A stretch of 64,000 nt of DNA from Mytilus trossulus (lineage: Eukaryota; Mollusca; Bivalvia; Mytilida; Mytilidae). Of this stretch, positions 27,201-36,494 are shown piece after piece. The position numbers and the translations under genes are program-made. The notes under the pieces are model-generated. The model had not been told where the DNA came from and did no database searches. It saw only the letters and a program-made list of their open reading frames with translations. Position 1 is the first letter of the stretch, and every line of letters starts with the position of its first letter. The stretch is taken from the NCBI RefSeq assembly GCF_036588685.1, contig NW_026963310.1, positions 1,302,001 to 1,366,000 of the forward strand, read 5' to 3'.

Positions 27201-30200
27201 TGTCATTATACGTTATCGTTTTGTTTTGTTTGATGCTGGTTTTGTTGTTGTCATTTGCACCTACCAAAATGAGGTTTACAAATTCGAAGTCTTTATAGGA
27301 GATTACAGATACCTTTGAATTTTCAGTTAAGGTGGTACCCAACACCTTCACTAAAATTGATTTGGCCCGTTCAATTTCATAAAACTTTGACAAAGTATTG
27401 ACTTTGACCATTTGACAAAAGAATAAAAACTCCAAAAATTTTTAACCAAACATTTTATCAGAAAGTGTACACTGGCTATATAGCATTTTGACAAACACTA
27501 ATTTTGATCTTTAAGAAGCTTAATGTTCCCTTAACAACACAATGTAATTAAACCGATTAGCTGATTTATCTCACTGTAGTGTTAATATGTAGCACATTGA
27601 AGAACTACAAACATATGGAGAACAGATAATTAAAGTCCATCGTTGGTCATCTCAGCTACTTTGATATTGTCGTTCAGCCAGTGAGGCGAAAATGAGAAAA
27701 CGCAATCTAGATGAGATGACCCGGGATAATCTGTTTACAGCTTTTTAACCTATGCCGACGTTGTTTATTTCATGTCAATTTTATTGACAATCGCAATTTC
27801 GCCCTTAGTTTCAAGCGAAAATGTTTCATTTCACTCTACTGTGACGAGAAAGGAAATCATCAGTCAGTAAGATCAAAGTAAAAGCTCGTCAAATGGCGAC
27901 AAAGTAACATATTTACCCTTTAAAGGTTGTGTTTCCCGCGTTCACCTCAAATACATAACTTTTGTCAAACATCATGATATTCCTATTACCACAGTTGATA
28001 AATGACTATTTGGTAAATGAAAACAGCTGTTTTGGTCGGTTTTACCATACCTGGTTAGAAGTCACAGCCAGATATTCGACTCACAGGGCTTGCATTTAAT
28101 ATCATTGATACGAAATGTTCTTGTACATTTTCCATTTTTTATATCATTTTTAGATCCTTCGTAACATGAAGGATTTACTACCATACCCCAAACACTCACA
28201 ACTTGAATTATTTAACGTACAAAACATACCAGTCATGAGAGCAAATATCACAATTTTCGTTAAAATTCAGAATTTATTTACCTATTTGAAAATTGAATTT
28301 GTAACAACGTTACGTATTTGAATAGCGATATACAACTGTTGCATTTATTATGTTTGATTTTGGTGACATTGTTACGAATATGACCATTAACAAAAGTAAA
28401 CTTTTATCTTAGTTTGCACAGGAGTCCGCACTATTGCCTTCCCATCAACTTCATCAAGGAGGACAAGTACTTACTCTTTTTGCACTAAAAACACTTGAAT
28501 CAGGAACCCTAACGTGTGCGGCAGAGAATGCTTTTGGAGTAGATAGAGCTTCTGTTACAGTGATATTCAAAAGTCGTATGTATTAACAAACACATACTAA
28601 TAATCAACAAACAAAAGGTTACATAGATGAGAAAAAAAAGATAAAAATATAATTGATATTTAGTATTGGGATAATGAAAATATTTGAAAAGTTAATACTT
28701 TTCTTAAAGATGCTGTTTAGTTATACAAAGGAGGTTCTTAAAAACTGATTTATTTAAAAATATTTATCTTCGTTCAGTCATTGTTAATAATAAGGCCTTG
28801 GCTACGAAAAATGATTGTTACTACCAAGACTAATATATTTCCGTATGTACAGAGTCAAGTCAAATGAATATTACCAAACATAGACTAAAGTATCAAAGTG
28901 ATAATATACAAAGACAATTAATATAACTCTATAACACGTAGTCAAGTTAATAAACAACATCATTACCTATTATTTATACTTCAAGACCAATGTGTAGTAG
29001 TTGTTAATTTGGTAGGGTACATTTATCAACAAGGTATATTTATCGTCCATTGAAATTTGCTTCCTGTCCGTAAGTTCATTTCGGCAATTAGTCTCGGAAG
29101 GTACAATTTCTATTTCTTATAATTACTTTCTGCTCTAACCGGTTATTTTTGCTAGGGTCTTACTATTTACATTTAAATATGATTTTTTAACGTGTTCCTA
29201 TAGAAATATAAAGATCTAAGGACTGGTGTTGGTTTAGCTATATTTCAATATTCAACTGACATGTTTTTAAGTGATCACTAGAACCATAGTTACTATGTCC
29301 AACCAACAGTAAATAACAAAAACACAGAACTCGGATGAAAGTAAAAAGTAACTTACAAAATCAAAAACTAAAACACATCAAACGAATGAATAACTACTGT
29401 TAGAAAATGGTGGAATAAATCTGGTTTTATAGCTAGCTAAACTTATCACTTGTATGAACGTTGCATTAAGTTCCATGATATTGACAACGATGTGTGAACA
29501 AAGCAACAAACAAGATAGATAAAATTGTCAAATGGGATACAGCGGTCAACATTGTGTTATTATCTTAATATCTTTACACACACACAAGCACTATAGAAAA
29601 CCAAATATACCATAAAAGAAAAACAAAAGTGCATATTATCTCAGTACATTATGAAACAGTTCGTTCCTAAGGAATGCCGACAATTTGTTGAACAAGTCTA
29701 CATACAAATTCGACAAATATGTTGTCAATAAAACACTCCAGCATACTGATCCTCTGTGTATCCCAAAGACAGGATTGACAAATCAAAAGTTTCGGTATAA
29801 ACTATGTTAGAGAAAGATTGATATTTAAAAAAATTCAAGTATTTTTTTATAGTATTTTAGAATCCATATATGTTTATCACTGCTTCTCGGATGAACAGTT
29901 TTACAGTATTTTTGATAATTAGATATAGGAAGATGTGGTGTGAGTGCCAATGAGACAACTCTCCATCCAAATAACAATTTAAAAATTAAACCATTATAGG
30001 TTAAAGTACGGCCTTCAACACGGAGCCTTGGCTCACACCGAACAACAAGCTATAAAGGGCCCCAAAATTACTAGTGTAAAACCATTCAAACGGGAAAACC
30101 AACAGTCTAATCTATATAAACAAAACGAGAAACGAGAAACACGTATATATTACATAAACAAACGACAACTACTGTACATCAGATTCCTGACTTAGGACAG

Positions 30201-30790
30201 GTGCAAACATTTGCAGCGGGATTAAACGTTTTAATGGGCCCAAACCTTCTCCCTTTTTCTGAAACAATAGCATAACATCACAACATAGAAAAACATACGA
30301 TAAGATATCAATTGGCAGACTTAACTCAATCAATAAAAAAACAAAAAAAAACAAAAAAAAACCCCTCTTTTATGCGAACATAGTTTTTCGTCATACATGT
30401 AGCTGAGCCGGCAATGTACTGATGATTGTACGAAATTTTTGAAGGTTAGGTATTCAATACAAACACGTTTCTTATTTTTAAGTATTTCTTAAGAATAGAT
30501 AACTGTAAGAATGCAAAACATCATTCGATATACATATATAAAGCATGCATAGTCAAACAAAACTTTAAGAAAAGTTGCATTCGTACTAAATATAATTGTA
30601 GTGTAACAAGATGTTTAGGTATAACAAATTAAAGAAACCTCCATGTTATGCAACGGTTATAAAGCTATGCATCCTTTTATAATTTTGATTAATACTATCA
30701 GTTATTGACACATTACCCATTTCCATTCTCAATTTTATCAGTTATGTAATGCACATTACTTTTTCAGCTGACACTACAGGTTTTGGCTAA
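9134..30790 (+). CDS. Gene A: secreted Kringle2-Sushi-EGF2-Ig3 protein (13 exons, 601 aa)
   Basis: The coding parts are 9134-9233, 11311-11538, 13968-14186, 15859-16032, 16983-17096, 17544-17660, 19492-19625, 20211-20355, 23474-23610, 25695-25827, 27071-27189, 28413-28575 and 30768-30790. They sum to 1806 nt with no internal stop. Predicted domains: signal peptide 1-28 (ALA/SQ), Kringle 34-109 and 110-182, Sushi/CCP 183-240, EGF 241-278 and 279-317, I-set Ig 318-410, 411-500 and 501-594, tail PDTTGFG 595-601. Every domain boundary is a phase-1 intron, and each Ig is split by a phase-0 intron a few codons after its Trp. All six Kringle, four CCP and six EGF cysteines are present. No transmembrane segment or protease domain is seen, so the product is predicted to be secreted and to bind ligands. 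I recognise no named family with this order. The minus-strand paralogue at 44-57.6 kb supports every splice site but those of the EGF and signal exons. Confidence 0.85.
9706..9965 (-). repeat. Dispersed repeat R1 copy in gene A intron 1
   Basis: It runs from GAGAAGATGTGGTATTAATG, through CCCATACCATATAGACAGC and 'AACTAACGGCC', to a 'CACAGGCCCC' end. It is colinear with the copies at 13390-13645, 29926-30185 and 54995-55185. Confidence 0.75.
10162..10612. mobile_element. Short TIR element carrying a FLYWCH zinc-finger fragment
   Basis: The left end (TAATAGATATAGGTAGATG, then GTACCAACGAGACAACT) is the imperfect reverse complement of the right end (AGTTGTCTTATTGGCACTC to ATCTATTA), with about 45-bp arms. 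Inside, at about 10372-10524 on the + strand, is a frame with YRCTIKSCKARVPKD...KEHNHVPV. Its C-x4-C and H-x-H spacing fits the end of a FLYWCH zinc finger. The upstream W-containing half is missing and the frame stops at 10522. FLYWCH fingers are common in Mutator-like transposases, so this is probably a deleted or capturing non-autonomous element in intron 1. Confidence 0.65.
10955..11232 (+). repeat. Dispersed repeat R3 copy in gene A intron 1
   Basis: It starts near GTGCTGACACGAATTGTC and ends after AGACGAAACGCGCGTCTGGC. It ends about 80 bases before the Kringle-1 acceptor, so it forms most of the sequence in which the branch point would be expected to lie next to. Confidence 0.75.
11311..11538 (+). 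CDS. Gene A exon 2: Kringle 1
   Basis: The acceptor is CTATTTGTAG|AT and the exon is phase 1-1, 228 nt. The six Kringle cysteines and the landmarks NYCRNP and PWCYTG are present. The donor is G|GCAAGT, a GC-type splice donor; no GT donor gives phase 1 here. The equivalent exon at 55617-55844 has the same length and a normal G|GTATGT donor. Confidence 0.9.
11590..11910 (+). repeat. Dispersed repeat R2: 3' tail of a reverse-transcriptase element
   Basis: It contains TTTCATGAATGTGACCTACC, TGCCACATGTGGAACAGG, ATCTGCTTACCC and CTTTCGTCCCTCTT in order. The same blocks in the minus-strand copies at 42640-43330 and 56860-57365 directly follow a reverse-transcriptase C-terminal frame, so this is that element's tail, 5'-truncated. 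Confidence 0.7.
13390..13645 (-). repeat. Dispersed repeat R1 copy in gene A intron 2
   Basis: GAAGATGTGGTATGAATGCC starts the copy, followed by the CGGCCTTCAACAATAAGC and ATGACAATGTAAAACAATTC blocks and ending in CACTGAAATACAGGCTCCTG. Confidence 0.8.
13968..14186 (+). CDS. Gene A exon 3: Kringle 2
   Basis: It encodes a second Kringle (NYCRTP, GGPWCY, RCNVPVC) of 73 codons, phase 1-1. I chose the acceptor TTCATAG|ATTGCAG because both minus-strand Kringle-2 exons begin AT-TG(C/T)-AGA. An upstream TTTTAG at 13953-13958 would add three codons and is possible. The donor is G|GTAAGG. Confidence 0.85.
14970..15040 (+). repeat. Dispersed repeat R4 fragment
   Basis: It carries GTGAGAGGTTTAGCTAAG and GTTTAATCCACCATTTTCTA. 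In reverse orientation the same blocks occur near 20820-20880, 29400-29470 and 61990-62050, and in forward orientation near 50100-50160. Confidence 0.6.
15067..15168. repeat. Foldback element in gene A intron 3
   Basis: The arms TCTATGAAGAAATAACATTA/GTGGTGCAC and GTGCACCACA/TAATGTTATTTCGCATAGA are mutual reverse complements with a few mismatches. They flank a CG-rich centre (AACGCGCGTAGCGGGTT). Confidence 0.8.
15859..16032 (+). CDS. Gene A exon 4: Sushi/CCP domain
   Basis: It is 58 codons, phase 1-1, with acceptor TTACCAG|GT and donor G|GTTTGT. It has four cysteines in CCP spacing ([25 protein letters not shown]). CCP domains bind proteins or glycans on the cell surface. The exon starts at the same codon as the two minus-strand CCP exons (GT GCA). 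Confidence 0.9.
16766..16862 (+). repeat. Dispersed repeat R1, truncated copy
   Basis: GGCCGTACGGTGACCTATAG runs to TTGGCAATCATACTGCATC and a T-tract. It lies just upstream of the EGF-1 exon. Confidence 0.75.
16983..17096 (+). CDS. Gene A exon 5: EGF domain 1
   Basis: The exon has 38 codons, phase 1-1, acceptor TTTAAAG|AT and donor G|GTATGT. It has six cysteines in EGF spacing with the CQNGGTC core. The leading DLNKC is close to the calcium-binding DxNEC start but lacks Glu. The minus-strand exon at 59008-59121 is the same length and reads DVDEC. Confidence 0.9.
17544..17660 (+). CDS. Gene A exon 6: EGF domain 2
   Basis: The exon has 39 codons, phase 1-1, acceptor TTTATTTCAG|AT and donor G|GTTTGT. 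Six cysteines are present with CFNGGIC and GYSGTLC, a standard EGF. I saw no counterpart exon on the minus strand. Confidence 0.88.
18410..19290 (+). repeat. Degenerate tandem array, about 145-bp period
   Basis: The motif TGACCTTGACCTCATTTTCA and the following GGTTCATTGGT recur near 18455, 18608, 18754, 18900, 19050 and 19190. Between them lie similar stretches ending in TTTTTCTTA and GCAATAGGTC. This gives about six diverged units inside the intron between EGF 2 and Ig 1. Confidence 0.85.
19492..19625 (+). CDS. Gene A exon 7: Ig domain 1, first half
   Basis: Acceptor ACAATATAG|AA (phase 1), donor ACC|GTATGT (phase 0). It carries the first Ig cysteine (PCFAEG) and the core tryptophan (IIKW). 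The minus-strand paralogue at 50420-50547 keeps PCFAEG but is two codons shorter. Confidence 0.85.
20211..20355 (+). CDS. Gene A exon 8: Ig domain 1, second half
   Basis: It is 145 nt, entering in phase 0 and leaving in phase 1. The I-set signature ADSGMYICTARNEVG gives the second disulfide cysteine. It is the same length as the exon at 49807-49951. Confidence 0.88.
20560..20935. repeat. Dispersed repeat mosaic (R1-end-like plus R4)
   Basis: A GGGGATGTGGTATGTTAGTC start resembles an R1 end. The R4 block follows (AAATGGTGGATTAAACC, GCGCTAAACCTCTCAC). It lies in the intron between Ig 1 and Ig 2 and no coding frame was found. Confidence 0.55.
21755..22375 (-). mobile_element. Decayed reverse-transcriptase fragment in gene A intron 8
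   Basis: Read on the minus strand and across frameshifts it gives RYFDDGLSINNPNFSDWVP (the Y-x-D-D catalytic motif of reverse transcriptases), YPSELDR, and further on NIPTSTAYGIYISQLIRYS and RRQCLSRKLTNQG. The latter belongs to the same family as the copies near 43.1 and 57.3 kb. Several frameshifts and stops separate the blocks, so it is inactive. I did not assign a retroelement class. Confidence 0.7.
23474..23610 (+). CDS. Gene A exon 9: Ig domain 2, first half
   Basis: Acceptor TGTTACAG|CA (phase 1), donor AAT|GTAAAT (phase 0, weak). It contains CNVTGFPTP and the core Trp (TVTWKY). The length of 137 nt is identical to the paralogous exon 49208-49344, which reads [17 protein letters not shown]. 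Confidence 0.87.
24165..24375 (+). repeat. Dispersed repeat R2 tail copy
   Basis: It runs from GAGCAGGATCTGCTTACCC through AGTTTTCTATGTTGTGTCAT to GGTATCTTTCGTCCCTCTTT. It is colinear with 11590-11910 and lies between Ig2 half-exons. Confidence 0.75.
25695..25827 (+). CDS. Gene A exon 10: Ig domain 2, second half
   Basis: Acceptor TTTTGCAG|AAA (phase 0), donor ACG|GTATAT (phase 1). It encodes the second Ig cysteine in GQYTCIATNDVG. The unusual GTATAT donor is shared by the paralogous exon 46585-46717, which supports it. Confidence 0.88.
27071..27189 (+). CDS. Gene A exon 11: Ig domain 3, first half
   Basis: Acceptor TTTTTTAG|AT (phase 1), donor ACG|GTAAGT (phase 0). It has TCVATGHPKPSLTW, the first cysteine and core Trp. 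The paralogous exon 46055-46173 has the same length. Confidence 0.88.
28413..28575 (+). CDS. Gene A exon 12: Ig domain 3, second half
   Basis: Acceptor TTATCTTAG|TTT (phase 0). It encodes ESGTLTCAAENAFG; the usual Tyr before the cysteine is Leu-Thr, as in the paralogue. The end is chosen at AGTC|GTATGT (phase 1). Reading on would give only RMY and a stop, but the donor is conserved in the paralogue and leads to a conserved tail exon. Confidence 0.85.
29395..29545 (-). repeat. Dispersed repeat R4 fragment in gene A intron 12
   Basis: It reads GAAAATGGTGGAATAAATC, TTATAGCTAGCTAAACTTATCAC and GATGTGTGAACAAAGC, matching the blocks near 61990-62095. Confidence 0.65.
29926..30185 (-). repeat. Dispersed repeat R1 copy in gene A intron 12
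   Basis: It starts at GGAAGATGTGGTGTGAGTGC and passes through TACGGCCTTCAACACGGAGC and GGCCCCAAAATTACTAGTG. It ends near ACATCAGATTCCTGAC. Confidence 0.8.
30768..30790 (+). CDS. Gene A exon 13: 23-nt terminal coding exon
   Basis: Acceptor TACTTTTTCAG|CT. Joined in phase 1 it reads P-D-T-T-G-F-G-stop. The exon at 44022-44044 on the minus strand is also 23 nt, ends GFG-stop, and shares the following 3'-UTR bases (AACAAGACT/AACCAAGACT). That makes this a real shared final exon. Confidence 0.85.
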
Positions 30791-30841
30791 CCAAGACTAA
30801 AACAGGATGATTTGCAAAGAATTCTTATATGAAATATATGC

Positions 30842-30847
30842 AATAAA
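30842..30847 (+). terminator. Gene A polyadenylation signal AATAAA
   Basis: AATAAA is 52 bases beyond the gene A stop codon, followed by a T-rich stretch. Confidence 0.75.
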
Positions 30848-31139
30848 AATATTTTTATTCGATTTCAATATATTGTTTCTATATCTGATTGTAAAAATCA
30901 CCAAGAATAAAGAAGAACAAAACACACGTATAATATAGCAATGAGTTCTAGAGGCTTGATTGAATAAAGATCAGAATCGTTTGTTAATTGCAATTTGTAA
31001 TTAACTTTTTAAAATTTTTGTAAAATGATACTATAACAGACTCTCACAACTATCTGTTATTTCTAATGTTTTTTTTAACATAAGCAGATGTGTTATAATT
31101 TTTTAAAAGAAGTTTGAAATGCAAGTAAATAGATATATC

Positions 31140-33115
31140 TAAGATATAATTATCATATAACACCACTTTTATGGAATTTTGAACCTCAAGTCTCTTCAAT
31201 TTTGTATTTGTTTGGCTTTATAACTATTTTGATATGAACGTCAGTGATGAGTCTTAAGACGTGTCACGGTTCTTGTCTATCCCTTATTCATGTATTTGGT
31301 TTAAATGTTATTTTTGTTATTCTAGTGGGATTTTGTCTGATGCTCGGTCCGTTTCTGTGTGTGTTACATTTAGTGTCGTTGTTCTCCTCTTATCTTTAAT
31401 GCGTTTTCTTCGGTTTTAGTTTGTTACCCCGATTTTGTTTTTTTTGTCCATGGATGTATGAGTTTTGAACAGCAGTATACTACTGTTGCCTTTAATTATG
31501 TAGACGAAACGCGCGTCTGGCGTACTAAATTATAATCCTGGTACCTTTGATAACTATCTACACCACTGGGTCGATGACATTTCGGTGTTGACATGTATAT
31601 AAATTATGTGGTAATTTTTTTAAATTAATTTCCTGTTTACAAAACTTAGAATTTTTCGAAAAAAGAGGAATTTTCTTTTACCCCGAAATAGATTAATGTA
31701 GCCGTATTTGGCACAACCTTTTGGGAATGTTTGGACCCTCAATGCTCTTCAACTTTGTACTTGTTTGGCTTTTTAACTATATTGATATGAGCGTCACTGA
31801 TGAGTCTTATTTAGACGAAACGCACGTCTGGCGTACTAAATTATAATCCTGGTACCTTTGATAACTTTTTACACCACTGGGTCGATGCCACTGCTAGTTG
31901 ACGTTTCTTTCCCGAGGGTATCACCAGACCAGTAGTCAGCACTTTGGTGTTGACATGAATATCAAGTACGTGGTAATTTTCATAAATTTCCTGTTTACAA
32001 AACTTTGAATTTTTCAAAAAAAAGTGGAATTTTCTTAAACCCCGAAATAGATTACCATAGCCGTATTTGGCACAACTTTTGTTTGAATTTTGGATCCTCA
32101 GTGCTCCTCAACTGTGTACTTATATGGCTGTATTACTATTTTTATATGAGCGTCAATGATGAGTCTTATTTAGACGAAACGCGCGTCTGGCGTACTAAAT
32201 TATAATCCTGGTACCTTTGATAACTATGTACGACATAAACTCATATATGCCCACCTTACTCTAAATTTGATACTTGTCTAGCTGGGTCACATAACATTAT
32301 TTGATTTCAAACATCTGTGTAGTGTGCATAGGTACCCATGTCTGTATGTAGAGTACATGACATGATCTTTGATTCTTCTATTTACAAAGATTTGAATAAT
32401 TTACATATGCGATAAAAGAAAATTATGATATTATATTGGTGTTTTGTTTCTTTTGTTGTTGAGTATATACTTAAGTTTGATAGAGAAAATATATTGGTAA
32501 CATTTGAAATTGATTATTTTGTGACCGAGTATATAGAATTGATATCAAATGCAATTCTTGCAATACGGAATTATTATGAGTTTATTATATTATGCAATAG
32601 TATAGAGATACATAAATAGACTAATATTACAGAAACCACAAAATAAAGAATGAATTATTATCATTTGTTCCGTTGATGTGTTATAATATTATTTTTGAAG
32701 ATGGGGAGAGGTCTCAGTGTACACAATCATCTCTAAAAGTGCAGTGTCGTGTGCTTGTTTTTTGCGATTCCCTCATAGTTCATTGGTTTATGTTTTTGTC
32801 TGTGTCTGTTCTACTGGTGGACGTTTCGCCCGAAAGAGTATAACCATCCCAGTAGTCTGCACTTCGATGTTGACATAATTATCAATTATATAGTAATTTT
32901 TATAAATAAACTGTTTGCATGTTTGCAAGTATTAATTACTCGAAAACTAACCTTAGCCGTTTTTGGCCCAACCTTTTGGAATTTTGGGACACCTCTTCAA
33001 CCATATACTTATTTGGCTTTCTAAGTAGTTTGAACTGAGCGTTAATGATGAGTCTTATTTAGACGAAACGCACGTCTGGCGTATAAAATTATTATCCAGG
33101 TACATTTGTTTGTCA
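31140..33115 (+). repeat. Cluster of four R3 repeat copies in the same orientation
   Basis: The palindromic core AGACGAAACGCGCGTCTGGC (or with CAC for CGC) recurs near 31502, 31814, 32172 and 33061. It is usually followed by GTACTAAATTATAATCCTGG and preceded by 'CTTCAAC...TACTTGTTTGGCTTT'. The spacings of 312, 358 and 889 are unequal, so this is a cluster built by local duplication or repeated insertion, not a regular satellite. Confidence 0.8.
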
Positions 33116-33255
33116 TAATTTGTTTCAGAAAATCCGATTGTTAATTCTCGATTGAATAGTTACATGTTTTCTCATGTCAGAGCCCTTTATAGCTGACTAT
33201 ACGGAATGGGTTTAGCTCATTGATAAAAACCATACGATAACCTATAATTGTTTAC

Positions 33256-35580
33256 AGAGGGGGGGCAAAGGAATTAGCTGTTATGCTGTTATGGGGCATT
33301 TTAGTTCTTTGTTATCTGTTATTCTGAAAATATATTTGCTGTTAGCTGTTATTGGCTAATTCTTTGGTAGCTGTTATTGGGCTTTTAGATTTTTTGTTAT
33401 CTGTTATTGTGATAATGCATTTGCTGTTAACTGTTATTGAAAATTGAAATGTTAGCATTTTTTTGACAGCCAAATTTTCGGTAGAAATTGAAGATCATTC
33501 ATTTGACATTGGGGTCTACCACTACTAATATGTTGGTCCCGTATTCGGAGAAAGATTCCATTAACAAATACCCATCATAGAAGTGAGGTCCAGGACAATT
33601 CCAGTATATATCTTATGATTATCCTTTGTAATATATTCCATTTATTTGAACATTTATTTAGAAGTATCTTATTATTTTCTATGAGGATAATTTTCCTTGT
33701 TTCCCGTACGAACATATTAAATTAGAACATTTTATAATACGACAAAAAGGAAAACATATGGCTAGGAATATCTGCAAGGATCTCAATTAAGCACTAGGTC
33801 CTTACAACCAGTTAACTTTTTATATTATATGGTTCATAGACTCAGCTCTTTTAAAAGCAGAACCAAATACATTGTACAATGAAAATTCGCACCATGTACT
33901 GGGTTCCGAAGCTGCACATAACTCATTACAAACAAAGATTTATTTCGTCTTTAAGCCATTGCCCCCTACTAAACTATGTATTCTACTTACTAGTAGACTT
34001 GGTACAAAAAAAATGTTTAAATAAGGCCTTTGGAAATAGTTGAATCACTTACTTTTGGAGTGTCAAAATTGATTCGAAGTACTTGATAAATTGCATGCTT
34101 GACATGCTTATGATTGGTGCTATTGATTTTTCTACCCTATTTACAACTTTGTCTCATAGCCTTATTCAGAAAAAATCACAAACCTCATTAAATGGGCATT
34201 TAAAAAAGTCAGAATGTGAATATATATATTCAAACTATTTTAGGTAATTTTTCAGTACCAACAAACACAAGAACTATGTCAATTGGAGCTACTTTGATAC
34301 CATAGCTGCCATTGTTTTTTTTTTACTAGATATCATTTTTGTCTCTTTGACATATTCCTCATTTCTATTTCATTACACACTATTTAATGTGTGAGTTTCT
34401 ATAAATGTTCGTTCGTCCGTCTCTTACACTTCAGGTTAAAGTTTTTGGTCAGGGTAGTTTTTGATGAAGTTGAAGTCCAATCAACTTGAAACTTAGTATA
34501 CATGTTCCCTTTGATAAGATCATTTTAATTTGAATGCCAAATTAGAGAGTTTCTTCAAATTTCACGGTCCGGTAAACATAGAAAATTATAGTGCGAGTGG
34601 GGCATCCGTGTACTGTGGACACATTCTTGTTCTATAAATTTTAGATTTTTAGTTTCTGAGTAATAGGGTTTTATTCAATAAAAATGGTGCTTTTTCTTCA
34701 GTTTTCTGATAATATCTCAAAAAACCTTTCACAAATTTGCGAGGAATTTAAGAGAATTTATCTATTGTCGTAAACACAAAAACCTTTTCAGCAGTTCGCA
34801 TGAAACTTTGCTGAATTATTTATATCTATTGTTTTTATTAATTTTCGATTTTATGTCATTCAGTTAGGGGTTTATTCACTAAGAAAGATAGTATTTTCAA
34901 GTTTTCGGACAATAACTCACAAATGTTTTCAGCAGTTGTTATCATACTTTGATGTATTGTTTATTTACATTAATTATATTGACTGAAGCTCCCTTTCAGT
35001 TTTTGTAAATATCTGATATGGCATTGAGAAGTAATCTAATATTTCAAAAAGGCGACGGGCGTAGCATGCGCTCATGGCTTAGCTGTTTATTTGTTATATA
35101 ATACTTTTTTCAGCATGTATGTTTGTTCAGACGGACGGACAGACGGAAAAACAGACGAACGAATGGACGAACGGACGCACAGACCAGAAAACATTATGCC
35201 CCTCTACTATCGTAGGTGGGGCATACAATTGATAGGGAGCTCACGTCAATAGACATATTAATTTCCAAAAGTTTTATGTAAATGTTTTAAAGAGTGTTAG
35301 AGTTAATGTCCGACATGTTGACGACGAACGAACAAGAATATACCAAATACATATCTAGATACATAATTGTAAAAACTATGTTCATAGAAAATGGAATTCG
35401 TTACAAAGATTATACCTGTAATAAGAAATACTGGATTTATCAAGGACCCAACTTATTTTAATATTTCATTTACTGTTATCTGTTTTTGTCCATTTTGATT
35501 CCTTGTTATCTGTTATAAGCCAAATCAATTTGCTGTTTTGATGTAATTGGGAGCCCCCTTGCCCCCTCTTTACATCCCCG
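33256..35580 (+). repeat. Two ends of a TGTTATCTGTTATT-rich element, possibly split by an insertion
   Basis: 33256-33445 begins GAGGGGGGGCAAAGG and repeats TTTGCTGTTA/GCTGTTATTGG. 35461-35580 has the same TGTTATCTGTTAT phrases and ends TTGCCCCCTCTTTAC, the approximate complement of the opening. The 2 kb between looks unrelated, which suggests one element interrupted by inserted DNA. Confidence 0.5.
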
Positions 35581-35951
35581 CCACTTGGACTATGCTAAAT
35601 AGTTGTCTCATTTGCATGCATACATAGTCCAGCTCTCAACGTTACTATAGGCGCCTGAACATTGTCGATGACACTTCTCAGAAATGTATCCCAAAAAAAG
35701 GCCAAAATATCCTAAGTCAGATCTATTATTTCAATCAAAACTTCAAAACTCGATTCAACCAAGGGTTATGCCAGGTAATGGTATAAACAAGAAGATATTT
35801 TCCTGAATTGGTAATTGCAGAAACGAATTTGAAATAAACATACTAAGAAGTTCCATGCATGCGCATGCGACATCAATTTTAAACATCACTAATTGATGCT
35901 TCCCACCTGGGTCGCATACAAACCAGTATATTGAACACGATGTGTGATCAA

Positions 35952-36494
35952 AGCACACAGACAGATATACAGATGACGAGTATAACAAACGGTTTCACTT
36001 CTACAATTCTAAAGTGTAACTTATGCCAGTTTGCTAACATTGCCAACTTTAAAGATTAACTTAACGTCACAGACAGAAATGAGCACGCAGTGATAATGAA
36101 AGGTACTGTTCTTTGGACATTCCAAGATACCAAAGTTCTTCAGCACACAGACAGATATACAGATGACGAGTATAACAAACGGTTTCACTTCTACAATTCT
36201 ATAGTGTAACTTATGCCAGTTTGCTAACATTGCCAACTTTAAATTTTACTTAACGTCACAGACAGAAATGAGCACGCAGTGATAATGAAAGGTACTGTTC
36301 TTTGGACATTCCAAGATACCAAAGTTCTTCAGAGGCTATGGGGTATAACAGTAGACAAGTAGTTAATTGGAAAGATAAATTGATGGTTTTATCTACTGAT
36401 GGTAAACAGTACAAACATTTACTTTCTGTCAAAGATGGTCTGAAAAGTCCGACAACTGTATTTTACCATACAATGCTCTACTGTACACACTAAT
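35952..36494 (+). pseudogene. Tandemly duplicated 3' fragment of the TRIM-like gene
   Basis: Two copies of about 190 bp (35952-36141 and from 36142) match the NHL-type end of the gene at 5360-6835, from about residue 350. The second copy continues to near its C-terminus (DKLMVLSTDGKQYK, KDGLKSPTT). The fragment is broken: a TAA replaces a lysine codon after 'NFKD' in copy 1, and bases are missing in the TCCDIKG and VDKDGN regions. The start, B-box and coiled coil are absent. It is a non-functional remnant. Confidence 0.85.

Larger units (their letters stand above)
30848..35950. other. Intergenic DNA right of gene A
   Basis: There is no supported gene. The content is dispersed repeats: the R3 cluster (31140-33115), a short R1 fragment (33180-33250), the GCTGTTATTG-rich element ends (33256-33445 and 35461-35580), a repeat around 34360-34640 with the block TAGTGCGAGTGGGGCATCC, and a GGACGGAC-type simple stretch at 35130-35185. 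Confidence 0.6.
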
